This document shows positions 56,103 to 64,000 of a stretch of 64,000 bases of DNA, piece after piece. Source of the stretch: Pararhodobacter aggregans (GTDB lineage Bacteria; Pseudomonadota; Alphaproteobacteria; Rhodobacterales; Rhodobacteraceae). Both the position numbers and the translations under genes were made by a program. Positions within the stretch are counted from its first letter, which is position 1; every line of letters starts with the position of its first letter. The notes below the pieces were generated by a model. It saw only the letters and a list, made by a program, of their open reading frames with translations, was not told the origin of the DNA and did not search any database. The stretch lies in assembly GCF_003075525.1 (NCBI RefSeq), contig NZ_QDDR01000005.1:124001-188000 (forward strand). Reading direction: 5' to 3'.

Positions 56103-57034
56103 CAGGCGATCCCCAGACCCTGCCACTGGCTGCGGATTTCCTCGCCGGTGGCCGAGGCCACGCCGTCCGCTTTCAGGAACCGGCCCAGCAGCCGGTCCAG
56201 CGCGTCGATGCGGCCGGGTTGGGCGATGATCCAGGGCGACAGCGACAGGGACAGGATCCGCCCGCCCCGGGTCCGGCTTTCATCGAGCAGCACGTCGAAA
56301 GCCGCGTCGAGCTGGTATTCGTAATCGCCGATCGGCATGTTCTGCAGGCCGAGGATCTTGTGATCCGACAGGTCGTAGCTGAGCGGCAGCTGGGTCAGGT
56401 CGCCCGCCGGCGTGTGGAAGGCATAAGGCAGGTCGTCGTTGATCCAGTCGCAGATGTACTTCGCTCCCGCTTCCGCCACGAGGTCAGGCGTCACGGCGGA
56501 TTGCGAATGGGCAGGGGAATGCCAGCCGGTGACCGCCTGCCCCGAGGCGGCGCGGAGGGTGGAGAAGGCCTCGCCAACCAAGGCCCTCTCCTCTTCCACG
56601 GAGAGCCGGGAATGGTGCAGATGCCCCATGTCCACGCCCGCCGCCGCGACTTCCCAACCGCGCTTCAATACCTCGTCCATCAGATGCGGATAGCGGGGCG
56701 CCAGCGCCGCGTTCATCGCCGCCGTCGCCTTGACGCCGTGCTTGTCCAGCACCCGGAACAGCCGCTCGATCCCGACCCGGTTGCCGTAATCCCGCGTCGA
56801 GTAATCCCAGACAGAAGGATAGGGCCGGTCCATGCCGCCGATCGGCTTGACCGGGCTTGCCGGCATGTCCATCGGGAAATGTTCCAGATGCACGCAGGCC
56901 CAGACCAGAAGCGTCTTGCCGCCCTGCCACTGGAACGACGGCACATCGCGCAGATAGCGCGCGGCGTAGCGGTCGTGGTCCATGCCCTTGCGACGCAGCG
57001 GATAGTCGAAATAGCTGTCGGGGATCAGGCTCAT
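56102..57034 (-). CDS. polysaccharide-deacetylase-family (PuuE/CE4-like) protein A, catalytic motif degenerate
   Basis: The 310-residue protein has the family layout: WDYSTRDYGNRVGIERLFRV, GVKATAAMNAALAPRYP, and SGQAVTGWHSPAHSQS. Where relatives and its neighbour carry an S-H-G motif, it reads AAAGVDMGH. The GLHH pair later in MGHLHHSRLS might substitute. It lies next to a paralogue (57031-57960) with ATGA overlap, so the two may form a complex. Confidence 0.82.
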   Translation of the reverse strand: MSLIPDSYFDYPLRRKGMDHDRYAARYLRDVPSFQWQGGKTLLVWACVHLEHFPMDMPASPVKPIGGMDRPYPSVWDYSTRDYGNRVGIERLFRVLDKHGVKATAAMNAALAPRYPHLMDEVLKRGWEVAAAGVDMGHLHHSRLSVEEERALVGEAFSTLRAASGQAVTGWHSPAHSQSAVTPDLVAEAGAKYICDWINDDLPYAFHTPAGDLTQLPLSYDLSDHKILGLQNMPIGDYEYQLDAAFDVLLDESRTRGGRILSLSLSPWIIAQPGRIDALDRLLGRFLKADGVASATGEEIRSQWQGLGIA

Positions 57035-57960
57035 GCTTGGGCCTCCGCGGTGAAGGGCTGCATCCACGCGGTGAAGCGGTCGTAGTAATGCGCCTCGAAA
57101 TGCGCGGCGATCTCGCGGCCCGTCGCCAGCCAGACCTTGTCGTGGCCGGTGACGTATTTCAGCGCCTCGTCGAGGATATGCAGCCGGTGCGGCTGGCCGA
57201 TCAGGTAGGGATGCAGCGGCACGCACATCACGGTGCCGGATTCCTCGCCCTCGGCATAGAGCCGGTCGAAGTGGTTCTTGATGATTTCCAGATAGTTGCG
57301 CGGCGAGATATTCTTGAAGTTCAGCACCGGCACGTCGTTGCATTCCATCATGTAGGGAACGCTGACCAGACGGTTGGTGCTGCGGGTCTTCACCGGCATC
57401 GGCTGGTCATCGTGGAACAGATCGAGCGTGTACTTGATCCCCTCCTCGGCCAGCAGGTCCTGCGTCGTCTCGCCGTTCGAGATGGCGGGCGAGAGCCAGC
57501 CGTCCAGATCCTGACCCGAGGCGCGTTTGATCGTCTCGCGCGACTGGCGGATGATCTCGCGCTGCTGGTCCTCGGTCATGTTGTAGAGGTAGCGGGTGTT
57601 GTAGATGCCGTGGCTGAACAGCTCCCACTCCAGTTCGCAGCAGCGCTCGATGATCTCGGGGAAATGGTCGCAGACCGCGACATTGAGCGAGACCGAGCCC
57701 CGCACGCCGTATTTCGCCATGACATCGGCCATCCGGTCAAAGCCGACCCGGTTGCCGTAATCGCGCATCGAATAATTGATGATGTCGGGTTCCGGGCGAT
57801 ACCAGACCTCGCGGGTGGGCGAAGGGGGCGGCATCATCTCGTAGAATTCGATGTTCGGGGCCACCCAGAAGGCCACCCGCGCGCCGTTCGGCCATTCGAT
57901 TTTCGGCCGACCCGCGTAGGGGGCGTAATCGTAGCTGTAGGGTTCGCGCCATTTGGTCAT
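57031..57960 (-). CDS. polysaccharide-deacetylase-family (PuuE/CE4-like) protein B
   Basis: The 309-residue protein matches its paralogue: NYSMRDYGNRVGFDRMADVM, GVRGSVSLNVAVCDHFPE, and SGQDLDGWLSPAISNGETTQ. It keeps the ELFSHGIYNTRYL motif of PuuE-like hydrolases. PuuE is a metal-independent or weakly metal-dependent allantoinase that opens a cyclic ureide, so a ring-opening or C-N hydrolysis role is plausible. It lies 2 bp after the isochorismatase-type gene. Confidence 0.86.
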   Translation of the reverse strand: MTKWREPYSYDYAPYAGRPKIEWPNGARVAFWVAPNIEFYEMMPPPSPTREVWYRPEPDIINYSMRDYGNRVGFDRMADVMAKYGVRGSVSLNVAVCDHFPEIIERCCELEWELFSHGIYNTRYLYNMTEDQQREIIRQSRETIKRASGQDLDGWLSPAISNGETTQDLLAEEGIKYTLDLFHDDQPMPVKTRSTNRLVSVPYMMECNDVPVLNFKNISPRNYLEIIKNHFDRLYAEGEESGTVMCVPLHPYLIGQPHRLHILDEALKYVTGHDKVWLATGREIAAHFEAHYYDRFTAWMQPFTAEAQA

Positions 57961-57962
57961 GG

Positions 57963-58634
57963 TCAGGTCTCCTGCGCGCGCGCGGCCAGCTGGGCGAGAA
58001 CCTCGTCCAGGGGCTTCACGTCGCCGTATTTGAAAGCGATGTCGTAGAGGTTGGCGAAATGGGCGCCTTCCTCGCGGTCGGCGACCGTCTCCTCGGGCAC
58101 GCAGACGTGATAGCCGAGGGACAGCGCATCCATCACCGTGCCCCGCACGCAGCCCGAGGTGGCGCCGCCGGTGACGATCACGGTGTCGATGCGGTGCCAG
58201 TTCAGATAGCTGGCCAGATGCGTCTCGAAAAAGCACGAGGACATGCGCTTGTGCAGTGTCAGGTCGCCGTCCCGGATGTCGAGCCTCGGGTCCAGTTCCG
58301 CCTGCGGGCTGTCGTGGCCGACCTTGTGCAGCGCCCATTCGGTCGTCGACAGCCGCGACCACATCCCGGCATCCGAGCCATCGGGCAGATAGGCGACATA
58401 GGCCCAGACCACCGGCCCGCCCAGGTTGCGCACCGCGGCGGCCAGCGCATTCACGCCCTCGAACTGGCGCGGATGGCCGTCATAGGCGGTGGGGAAAGTC
58501 GCCGTATCGGTGTAGCGGCGCTGCAGATCGACGTTGATCTGCGCGATCCGCTGGCCAAGCCCCCGTTCCGGCACCCTCGGCGCGGCCTGATAGTCGCGGA
58601 AGATCTGTTTCGAGGTCTTGTCGGTGGGGATCAT
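57963..58634 (-). CDS. isochorismatase-family cysteine hydrolase (N-carbamoylsarcosine amidase-like)
   Basis: The 223-residue protein has the Asp-Lys-Cys triad: Asp in QINVDLQRRY, Lys in LTLHKRMSSCFFETHL, and the nucleophile in VTGGATSGCVRGTVMDAL. The TSGCVR form is that of N-carbamoylsarcosine amidase rather than isochorismatase. Such enzymes cut ureido or carbamoyl groups to release ammonia and CO2. The substrate is not determinable from sequence. Confidence 0.86.
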   Translation of the reverse strand: MIPTDKTSKQIFRDYQAAPRVPERGLGQRIAQINVDLQRRYTDTATFPTAYDGHPRQFEGVNALAAAVRNLGGPVVWAYVAYLPDGSDAGMWSRLSTTEWALHKVGHDSPQAELDPRLDIRDGDLTLHKRMSSCFFETHLASYLNWHRIDTVIVTGGATSGCVRGTVMDALSLGYHVCVPEETVADREEGAHFANLYDIAFKYGDVKPLDEVLAQLAARAQET

Positions 58635-58638
58635 GGCC

Positions 58639-59373
58639 TCAATCCCGGATCATGGCGAGCGGCGCGCCATGGGTGAGGCGCGTGTCGAACTCGCGGTCAC
58701 TGCCGCCCGAGAGCGCGGCCTTGACCATGCCGCCGCCGCTGCGGCCCAGAGGGGTGGAGAGCGGCAGCACCTCGACCCAGACCCTGCCGAAATCGAAGCG
58801 GCCCGGTGCGGTTTCCCGCCCGCCCAGCGCTTTCAGGGTCCGGCCCACCGCTGCCGGGTTGCCGGTCGAGAGCGACAGACCCGCGATCCCCGTCGCGCCG
58901 TTCGCGTGCGGGACGGGGGCGGGGATGCGGGCCGGGCGGCCCTCGACGTCCGAGACCACGAAGGGCAGGGATACGTCGCCCTCGGCGCCGCGGCCGGTCA
59001 GCGTCAGCTCCAGCGCCCAGCGGCTGCCATCGGCGATGACATTCGAGACCGGCACCGGGCCGCGCACCGGCAGGCCCTCGGCCTTGAGCGCGTCGGCGGC
59101 GTCTGCGGCGGAGGGGACGGTGAAGCTCCAGTCGGCCCAGCCCTCGCCCGCGGTCAGCACCTCGCCCAGACGGTGGCTCGCCTGCCCCTCGGCCGAGGTG
59201 AAGGCGGTCAGCAGGATGTAGCTGCCATCGTCGAAGCAGACGAAGCGGAACTGCGTCTTGCCGTGTTCGGTATCGGCGCGCTCCTGCACCGTGAAGCCCA
59301 GCGCGGCGAAGTCGCGCGCGGCGGCGTCGAGGTCGTGGACGAGCAGGACGAGATGGTCGAAGGGCAGGGACAC
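58639..59373 (-). CDS. glyoxalase-like (VOC superfamily) protein
   Basis: The 244-residue protein opens with PFDHLVLLVHDLDAAARDF and has GFTVQERADTEHGKTQFRFV, followed by FDDGSYILL, the Glyoxalase_3 pattern. A second, more diverged repeat occupies the C-terminal half (GIAGLSLSTGNPAAVGRTLK). It may isomerise, open or protect an intermediate of the pathway. It lies 2 bp after the molybdoenzyme gene. Confidence 0.8.
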   Translation of the reverse strand: MSLPFDHLVLLVHDLDAAARDFAALGFTVQERADTEHGKTQFRFVCFDDGSYILLTAFTSAEGQASHRLGEVLTAGEGWADWSFTVPSAADAADALKAEGLPVRGPVPVSNVIADGSRWALELTLTGRGAEGDVSLPFVVSDVEGRPARIPAPVPHANGATGIAGLSLSTGNPAAVGRTLKALGGRETAPGRFDFGRVWVEVLPLSTPLGRSGGGMVKAALSGGSDREFDTRLTHGAPLAMIRD

Positions 59374-59375
59374 GG

Positions 59376-61661
59376 TCAGTCTTCTTTCGCTTGGATCGGA
59401 GGGGGCGCGGTCACCCGCAGGGGCGGCAGGGGCCCGTCGTGGCGGGCGACCTCGACCAGGCAGGATTGCGCGGCGCAGCCCTGGCCCAGTTCCGAAGTGC
59501 CGATGTCGCGGGTCAGCACATTGGGGTTGGACGAACGGTCCGTCAGCCCGTCCGGGTCATAGGTGGCACCCGTGGGCAGGACCACGACACCGGCCATCAG
59601 CCCGGGGTCGATCCGGGCGATGGCGAAACAGGCGCCCCGCGCGTTGAAGACGCGCAGCGCATCGCCCTCGGCAATGCCGCGCGCGGCGGCATCGGCCGGG
59701 TTGATCTGCAACAGCTCGCGGTCCTGCACCTTGCCCGCCCGGGAATAGGCCGAGAAATCCATCTGCCCGTGCAGCTTGCGCTTGGGCTGCGGGGTCAGCA
59801 GGTGCAGGGGGGCGGCATCCGTCGCGCGGCCCAGCCATTCCTCGGGGTCCAACCAGACCGGGTGCCCGGGTTGGCCGGGTTCCGCCGCGGCCTGAGCCGA
59901 GAAAAGCTCGATCCTGCCCGAGGGGGTCGACAGCGGATGCGCCACCGGATCGGCGCGGAAATCCGACAGCATGACGTAGCTTTCCTGCGGCTCGGGCATC
60001 GCCAGATAACCCTGGGCGCGGAAATCCTCGTAGGTCGGCACGTTGACGCCGCGGGCGGCGAGGTTGGTGCTGATCCGGCTCCAGGCCCAGTCCAGCCAGT
60101 CGTCGCTGCTGCGCCCCTCGGTAAAGGCCTCGGCATCGCCGAGCCGCCGCGCCAGCGCGGCGAAGATGTCATAATCGTCGCGGGCGTATTCATGGGGGGC
60201 GACCAGCTTCTGCATCGCCAGAAGGTAGCGATCGCGCGAGGCGCCGCCGATATCGTCGCGCTCCAGCGTCACGGTGGCCGGGAAGACGATATCGGCATGG
60301 CGCGCGGTGGCGGTCCAGTAGCCCTCGTTCACGATCACCGTCTCGGGCCGGCGGAAGGCCTCGCGCAGGCGGTTGAGGTCCTGGTGGTGATGGAACGGAT
60401 TGCCGCCCGCCCAATAGACCAGCTTCACCTCGGGATAGACCCGCGTCTCGCCATCGTAGCGGTATTCAGCACCCGGGTTCAGCAGCATGTCGGCGACGCG
60501 CGCGCAGGGGATCGACAGGCCTGTGGCGTTGGGGATCCCCGGCAGGCCGTAGAGCGGCGTGCGGTATTCGGGGTTGCCCATGGCGTTGGACGAGCCGTAG
60601 CCGAAGGCGAAACCGCCGCCCGGCAGGCCGACCTGACCCAGCACGCAGGCGAGCGCGATGGCCGCCCAATAGGGCTGTTCGCCATGCCGCGCGCGTTGCA
60701 GCGACCAGTTGAGCGAGACCATGACCCGCTTGCCCGGCAGCGCCCGGCCCAGATCGCGGATCGTCGCGGCGGGGATGCCGGTGATCGTTTCGGCCCATTC
60801 CGGCGTCTTGGGCGTGCCATCGGTCTTGCCCGCCAGATAGTCGAGATAGGGCTGCGCGTCATTCACATGGCTGGTCAGGAAGGCGCGGTCTGCCTTGCCC
60901 TCGGCCACGACAACCTGCGCCAGCGCCATGAGCAGCGCGGCATCGGTATTGGGCCGCACCGGCAGCCATTCGATGCCGAATTTCTCTTCGATGTCCTCGC
61001 GGCAGGGCGAGATGTTGACGGCCCGCACCCGCCCGGTCACGCCCGCCATGAAGCTGTCGTAGCGATGTTCGCCGACGCCGCCCGCCTGGATTTCCCAGTT
61101 CTTCAGCGGCAGGCCGCCGAAGGCCAGGAAGATGTCGCAATGCTCGCGGATCGAGGCGGCCGAGGTCAGCGAGGCGCCGATCATGTCGCGCCCGACGATG
61201 CGCGGGACGAAGGCCATCGCCGCGCCATAGGAATAATTCGTCTCCTGATCCACATGCCCGCCGATGGCGCCGAAGAAGCGGCGCACCAGGGTGCGGGCGT
61301 GGTGGATGCGCCCGGCGCTGGACCAGCCGTAGCTGCCGCCGAAAAGCGCGCCATTGCCATGGGTCGCGCGGATCCGGCCGATCTCGGCCGCGGCGAGGTC
61401 AAGCGCCTCGTCCCAGCCGAGCGCGACATAGCTGTCCTCGCCCCGGGCCGCGCCCTTGTCGCCGGACAGCCAGCCCTTGCGGGCCACCGGCTGCGCCACG
61501 CGCAACGGATGATCCAGCATTTCCGGCCAGACCCCGGTCATGCCCGAGGGGCGGGGGTCGTGCTCGAAAGGCAGGATCCGGCGCAGCCTGCCGCCCTCGA
61601 CCTCGGCGCGAAACGCCCCCCAATGCGAGGCGTTCAGAGGCAGGGAGGAGGCAGCGGACAT
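59376..61661 (-). CDS. molybdopterin oxidoreductase, biotin sulfoxide/DMSO/TMAO reductase family
   Basis: The 761-residue enzyme starts with SHWGAFRAEVEGGRLRRILP and has no twin-arginine signal, so it stays in the cytoplasm like BisC. GGSYGWSSAGRIHHART holds the serine that ligates molybdenum in the DMSO reductase branch. ETNYSYGAAMAFVPRIVG, WGGNPFHHHQDLNRL-like WAGGNPFHHHQDLNRLREA, and a C-terminal cofactor domain (LHGQMDFSAYSRAGKVQ) follow. It should reduce an S-oxide or N-oxide with two electrons. No electron-donor subunit is nearby; BisC-type enzymes use soluble donors. It is the first gene of the leftward operon. Confidence 0.92.
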   Translation of the reverse strand: MSAASSLPLNASHWGAFRAEVEGGRLRRILPFEHDPRPSGMTGVWPEMLDHPLRVAQPVARKGWLSGDKGAARGEDSYVALGWDEALDLAAAEIGRIRATHGNGALFGGSYGWSSAGRIHHARTLVRRFFGAIGGHVDQETNYSYGAAMAFVPRIVGRDMIGASLTSAASIREHCDIFLAFGGLPLKNWEIQAGGVGEHRYDSFMAGVTGRVRAVNISPCREDIEEKFGIEWLPVRPNTDAALLMALAQVVVAEGKADRAFLTSHVNDAQPYLDYLAGKTDGTPKTPEWAETITGIPAATIRDLGRALPGKRVMVSLNWSLQRARHGEQPYWAAIALACVLGQVGLPGGGFAFGYGSSNAMGNPEYRTPLYGLPGIPNATGLSIPCARVADMLLNPGAEYRYDGETRVYPEVKLVYWAGGNPFHHHQDLNRLREAFRRPETVIVNEGYWTATARHADIVFPATVTLERDDIGGASRDRYLLAMQKLVAPHEYARDDYDIFAALARRLGDAEAFTEGRSSDDWLDWAWSRISTNLAARGVNVPTYEDFRAQGYLAMPEPQESYVMLSDFRADPVAHPLSTPSGRIELFSAQAAAEPGQPGHPVWLDPEEWLGRATDAAPLHLLTPQPKRKLHGQMDFSAYSRAGKVQDRELLQINPADAAARGIAEGDALRVFNARGACFAIARIDPGLMAGVVVLPTGATYDPDGLTDRSSNPNVLTRDIGTSELGQGCAAQSCLVEVARHDGPLPPLRVTAPPPIQAKED

Positions 61662-61729
61662 GCGAGTTTCCCGACTGGAAGGGGGCAGGCGGCCCCGATT
61701 GATGAGACGCTAGGACATAATATTTTGTG

Positions 61730-61749
61730 CGTCAACAATCCTATTGACG
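61730..61749. promoter_or_regulatory. divergent promoter region with LysR-type inverted repeat
   Basis: CGTCAA and TTGACG form a perfect 6-bp inverted repeat with 8 bp between, in the 184 bp between the molybdoenzyme and LysR genes. The surrounding sequence is AT-rich (TTATGTTATGTTAG at 61753-61766). This is the expected location for a LysR box serving both directions. Confidence 0.5.
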
Positions 61750-61845
61750 ACACTTATGTTATGTTAGACCTTCTGGGAGTGAGGGCAGGGCGCCGCCTAT
61801 TTTTTGTGCATTCTCCCCAAGTGCTTGCGGGAAAGGACAGCCTCA

Positions 61846-62763
61846 GTGAACCGGTTCAACGTCAGACAGATCGAGGCCTTCCGGGCGGTCATCACCCTGG
61901 GAAGCATGACCAAGGCTGCGGAATCATTGGGTATTTCTCAGCCCGCCGTGTCCCGCCTGATGCTGGATTTCCAAGAGGCCGTCGGCTTCAAACTGTTCCG
62001 CAAATCGCGCGGCGGGGCCGAGCCGACCGAGGATGCGCGCCGCCTTTTTGTGCTGGTCGACAAATTCTTCGTCGGGCTCGAGGAGATGAATCAGGAGGTC
62101 CACGCGATTCGCTCGCTGGCCAGCGGCACGGTGACGATCGCCGCGCAGGGCCCTTACGACAACGGTCTGATCCCCGAGGTGGTGGCGCTATTCCGCAAAC
62201 GCTATCCCGACATCGCCATCCGGCTGGAAAGCCAGCCGCAGGACCGGATCGCCGAATGGATCGCCTCGCGCCGGGCCGATATCGGCATCGTCTCGCTGCC
62301 GATTTCCAGCGCCGCGGTGACGGTGCGCGAACTGGTGAAGATGCCCGCGCTCTGCGTGCTGCCCGCCGGTCATCCTCTGGCCGAGAAAGCCGCGATCAAG
62401 GCCGAGGATCTGGCCGACGAAAGCTTCGTCAGCTTCCCGCGCGGCGCGCCCTTCCGCTTCGAGACCGATATCCTGTTCGAGAAGAAGGGCATCGACCGGC
62501 GCATGCTGACCGAGGCCACGACGCATGAATCGGTCTGCAATCTGGTCGCGGCGGGGCTGGGCGTGTCCATCGTCAGCCCCTATTCGCCGCATCTGCGGCG
62601 CAATCCCCGCCTTGAATTCCGTCCCTTCACCCCGGCCATGCCGATCTCGCTGGGCATGATCTGCAGCGAGGATTCGCTCTCGGTCGCGGCCCAGGCCTTC
62701 CACGATTTCGTGCTCAGCCGGACCGACGCCTACAAGGCCGCGCTGGAACGCGCCGCCAGTTGA
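61846..62763 (+). CDS. LysR family transcriptional regulator
   Basis: The 305-residue protein has the winged helix RQIEAFRAVITLGSMTKAAE and SLGISQPAVSRLMLDFQEAV, then a periplasmic-binding-type effector domain (GTVTIAAQGPYDNGLIPEVV). It starts with GTG behind GGAAAGGA. It is divergent from the molybdoenzyme operon and 21 bp upstream of the FAD oxidoreductase gene, so it probably activates both. The effector would be an intermediate of the pathway. Confidence 0.93.
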   Translation: MNRFNVRQIEAFRAVITLGSMTKAAESLGISQPAVSRLMLDFQEAVGFKLFRKSRGGAEPTEDARRLFVLVDKFFVGLEEMNQEVHAIRSLASGTVTIAAQGPYDNGLIPEVVALFRKRYPDIAIRLESQPQDRIAEWIASRRADIGIVSLPISSAAVTVRELVKMPALCVLPAGHPLAEKAAIKAEDLADESFVSFPRGAPFRFETDILFEKKGIDRRMLTEATTHESVCNLVAAGLGVSIVSPYSPHLRRNPRLEFRPFTPAMPISLGMICSEDSLSVAAQAFHDFVLSRTDAYKAALERAAS

Positions 62764-62784
62764 TCGCAAACCACAGGATGCCCC

Positions 62785-64000
62785 ATGAACGCTGAGTTCC
62801 CCCCCACTGCCGACTTCTCCGTTGTCCCGCTCGAGACCGAGGTGGTGATCGTCGGCGGCGGCATCGTCGGCGTCTCGACCGCCTTGTTCCTGGCGCAGAA
62901 GGGCGTGCCGGTGGTGCTGTGCGAAAAGGGCACGCTGGGCGAGGAGCAATCGGGCCGCAACTGGGGTTGGGTGCGCAAGATGGGCCGCGACCCGCGCGAA
63001 GTGCCGCTGATGAAGCATGCGATGGACCTCTGGGGCCGCATGCAGCAGATGGTCGGCGCCGATGTCGGCTTCCGGGTGCGCGGCATCACCTATTTCGTCA
63101 ATGAAGAGCCGGATCTGGTCCGCTACGAGGCCTGGATGAAGGAGGTCGCGCAATTCGGCCTCGACACCCGCTGGGTTTCCAAGGCCGAGATCAACAGTTT
63201 CGTCCCCGGCGCCACGCGGCAATTCGGCGGCGGTCTGCACACGGCCTCGGACGGGTTCGCCGAGCCGCATATCGCCACGAAACTGATCGGCCGGGGCGCC
63301 GCCAGGCTGGGCGCCCGGATCATCGAGGGCTGCGCCGTGCGCGGCTTCGAGACCGAGGGCGGGCGGGTGAGCGAGGTGGTGACCGAAAAGGGCCGCATCA
63401 AGTGCAAGCATGTGGTCTTGGCGGGGGGGATCTGGTCGTCGCTCTTTGCCCGGTCGGTCGATGTGAAGATGCCGCAGCTGAAGATGCTGAGCCAGGTGAT
63501 GCGCACCCGGCCCATTTCAGGCGGGCCGCAGGGCTGCGGCTCGGGCCCCGGCTTCGGTTTCCGCGAGCGGCTGGACGGCGGCTACAACGTCGGCATGCGC
63601 TCGGCCCATCCGGTCGATATCGTGCCCGACAGCTTCCGCTACCTGAAGGATTACGTCCCGGCGCTGAAGAACGAATGGCGGGCGATGAAATTCCGCATCG
63701 GGCGCCGGACGTTCCAGGAGGTCGGGATGGAAAAGGGCTGGCGGCTGGACCAGCGTTCGCCCTTCGAGAAATACCGCATCATGCGGCCCGAGCCGGGGCA
63801 CAGCATCCTCGATCAGGCAACCGTCAACATCAAGAAATTGTTCCCGCAGTTCAGGGACATGGTGGTGAACGAGCGGATGTCGGCCTGGATCGACGTTTCG
63901 CCCGACGCGATCCCGGTGATCTCGCCGGTCGAGGCGATTCCGGGTTTCTACATCTCGACCGGCTATTCCGGCCACGGCTTCGGCATCGCCCCGGCGGCGG
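62785..64000 (+). CDS. FAD-dependent oxidoreductase (DadA/sarcosine-oxidase-like), 3' end cut by window
   Basis: About 405 codons are in the window. The dinucleotide-binding motif VVIVGGGIVGVSTALFLAQK is followed by GEEQSGRNWGWVRKMGRDPR, and near the C-terminus SAWIDVSPDAIPVISPVEAI and GFYISTGYSGHGFGIAPAA. This is the D-amino-acid/sarcosine/glycine-oxidase branch (DAO family). It would oxidise an amine to an imine with FAD, consistent with deaminating or demethylating the product of the neighbouring hydrolases. It runs off the window edge. Confidence 0.9.
   Translation, partial: MNAEFPPTADFSVVPLETEVVIVGGGIVGVSTALFLAQKGVPVVLCEKGTLGEEQSGRNWGWVRKMGRDPREVPLMKHAMDLWGRMQQMVGADVGFRVRGITYFVNEEPDLVRYEAWMKEVAQFGLDTRWVSKAEINSFVPGATRQFGGGLHTASDGFAEPHIATKLIGRGAARLGARIIEGCAVRGFETEGGRVSEVVTEKGRIKCKHVVLAGGIWSSLFARSVDVKMPQLKMLSQVMRTRPISGGPQGCGSGPGFGFRERLDGGYNVGMRSAHPVDIVPDSFRYLKDYVPALKNEWRAMKFRIGRRTFQEVGMEKGWRLDQRSPFEKYRIMRPEPGHSILDQATVNIKKLFPQFRDMVVNERMSAWIDVSPDAIPVISPVEAIPGFYISTGYSGHGFGIAPAA

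Noticed and set aside
59391-62528. 1045-codon plus-strand open frame
   Set aside because: It runs antisense through the molybdoenzyme and then through LysR in the wrong frame; composition is typical of a GC-rich shadow.

Overview
The window looks like chromosomal DNA of an alphaproteobacterium of the Rhodobacteraceae, Paracoccus-like. The DNA is GC-rich. It carries an aa3-type cytochrome oxidase subunit I, alphaproteobacterial gene pairs (rpoZ with relA/spoT; DUF2062 with pdxJ), DUF2244 and DUF2793 proteins, and intergenic palindromes of a kind common in that family. There is no rRNA, CRISPR array or complete insertion sequence. Two tRNAs are present: Ala(CGC) and Leu(GAG).

Layout. 1-4172: an aromatic-catabolism island. 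A CaiB/BaiF-type CoA-transferase (cut by the window edge) and a citrate-synthase/citryl-CoA-lyase-like protein are transcribed leftward. An intradiol dioxygenase, an IclR regulator and a LigM/DesA-like tetrahydrofolate-dependent O-demethylase are transcribed rightward. The same TTTTCGCA-N-TGCGAAA palindrome lies in both promoter regions, so the IclR protein probably controls both. 4236-5770: a scar where a helicase/restriction-subunit fragment is fused to a decapitated sensor kinase, followed by lower-GC DNA and tRNA-Ala. 5994-14723: housekeeping genes (yqeY, GST, ctaD, aminotransferase, lipB, a peptidoglycan-binding exported protein, LytTR and DUF2306 pair). 14753-19704: tRNA-Leu and a spermidine/putrescine-type ABC operon. 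19940-25772: trxC, the coupled operon ispH-lysE-methyltransferase-rnhA-TRIC, and a TetR-controlled membrane-protein pair. 25320-31144: a YqaA/NYN pair, then folK-rpoZ-relA/spoT-DUF2062-pdxJ.

31389-47461 holds sugar-nucleotide genes: a membrane-bound NDP-sugar dehydratase, phosphomannomutase, UDP-glucose dehydrogenase, GDP-mannose synthesis, and rfbCBDA for dTDP-rhamnose. Interspersed are acpS, two LysE-type exporters and an orphan tail-fibre-like DUF2793 gene pair. These genes supply GDP-mannose, UDP-glucuronate and dTDP-rhamnose for an envelope polysaccharide, but no glycosyltransferase or polymerase is visible here.

47509-64000: a lone acyl-CoA dehydrogenase and then a compact leftward catabolic operon. 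In transcription order it encodes a cytoplasmic BisC/DMSO-reductase-family molybdoenzyme, a glyoxalase-like protein, an isochorismatase-type cysteine hydrolase, two PuuE-like polysaccharide-deacetylase-family proteins, an amidase, and a complete peptide/opine-type ABC importer. A divergent LysR regulator and a DadA-like FAD oxidoreductase (cut by the window edge) flank it. The order suggests import, S- or N-oxide reduction, and successive C-N bond hydrolysis of a nitrogenous compound. The substrate cannot be named from sequence, and this is the best candidate for an undescribed system.
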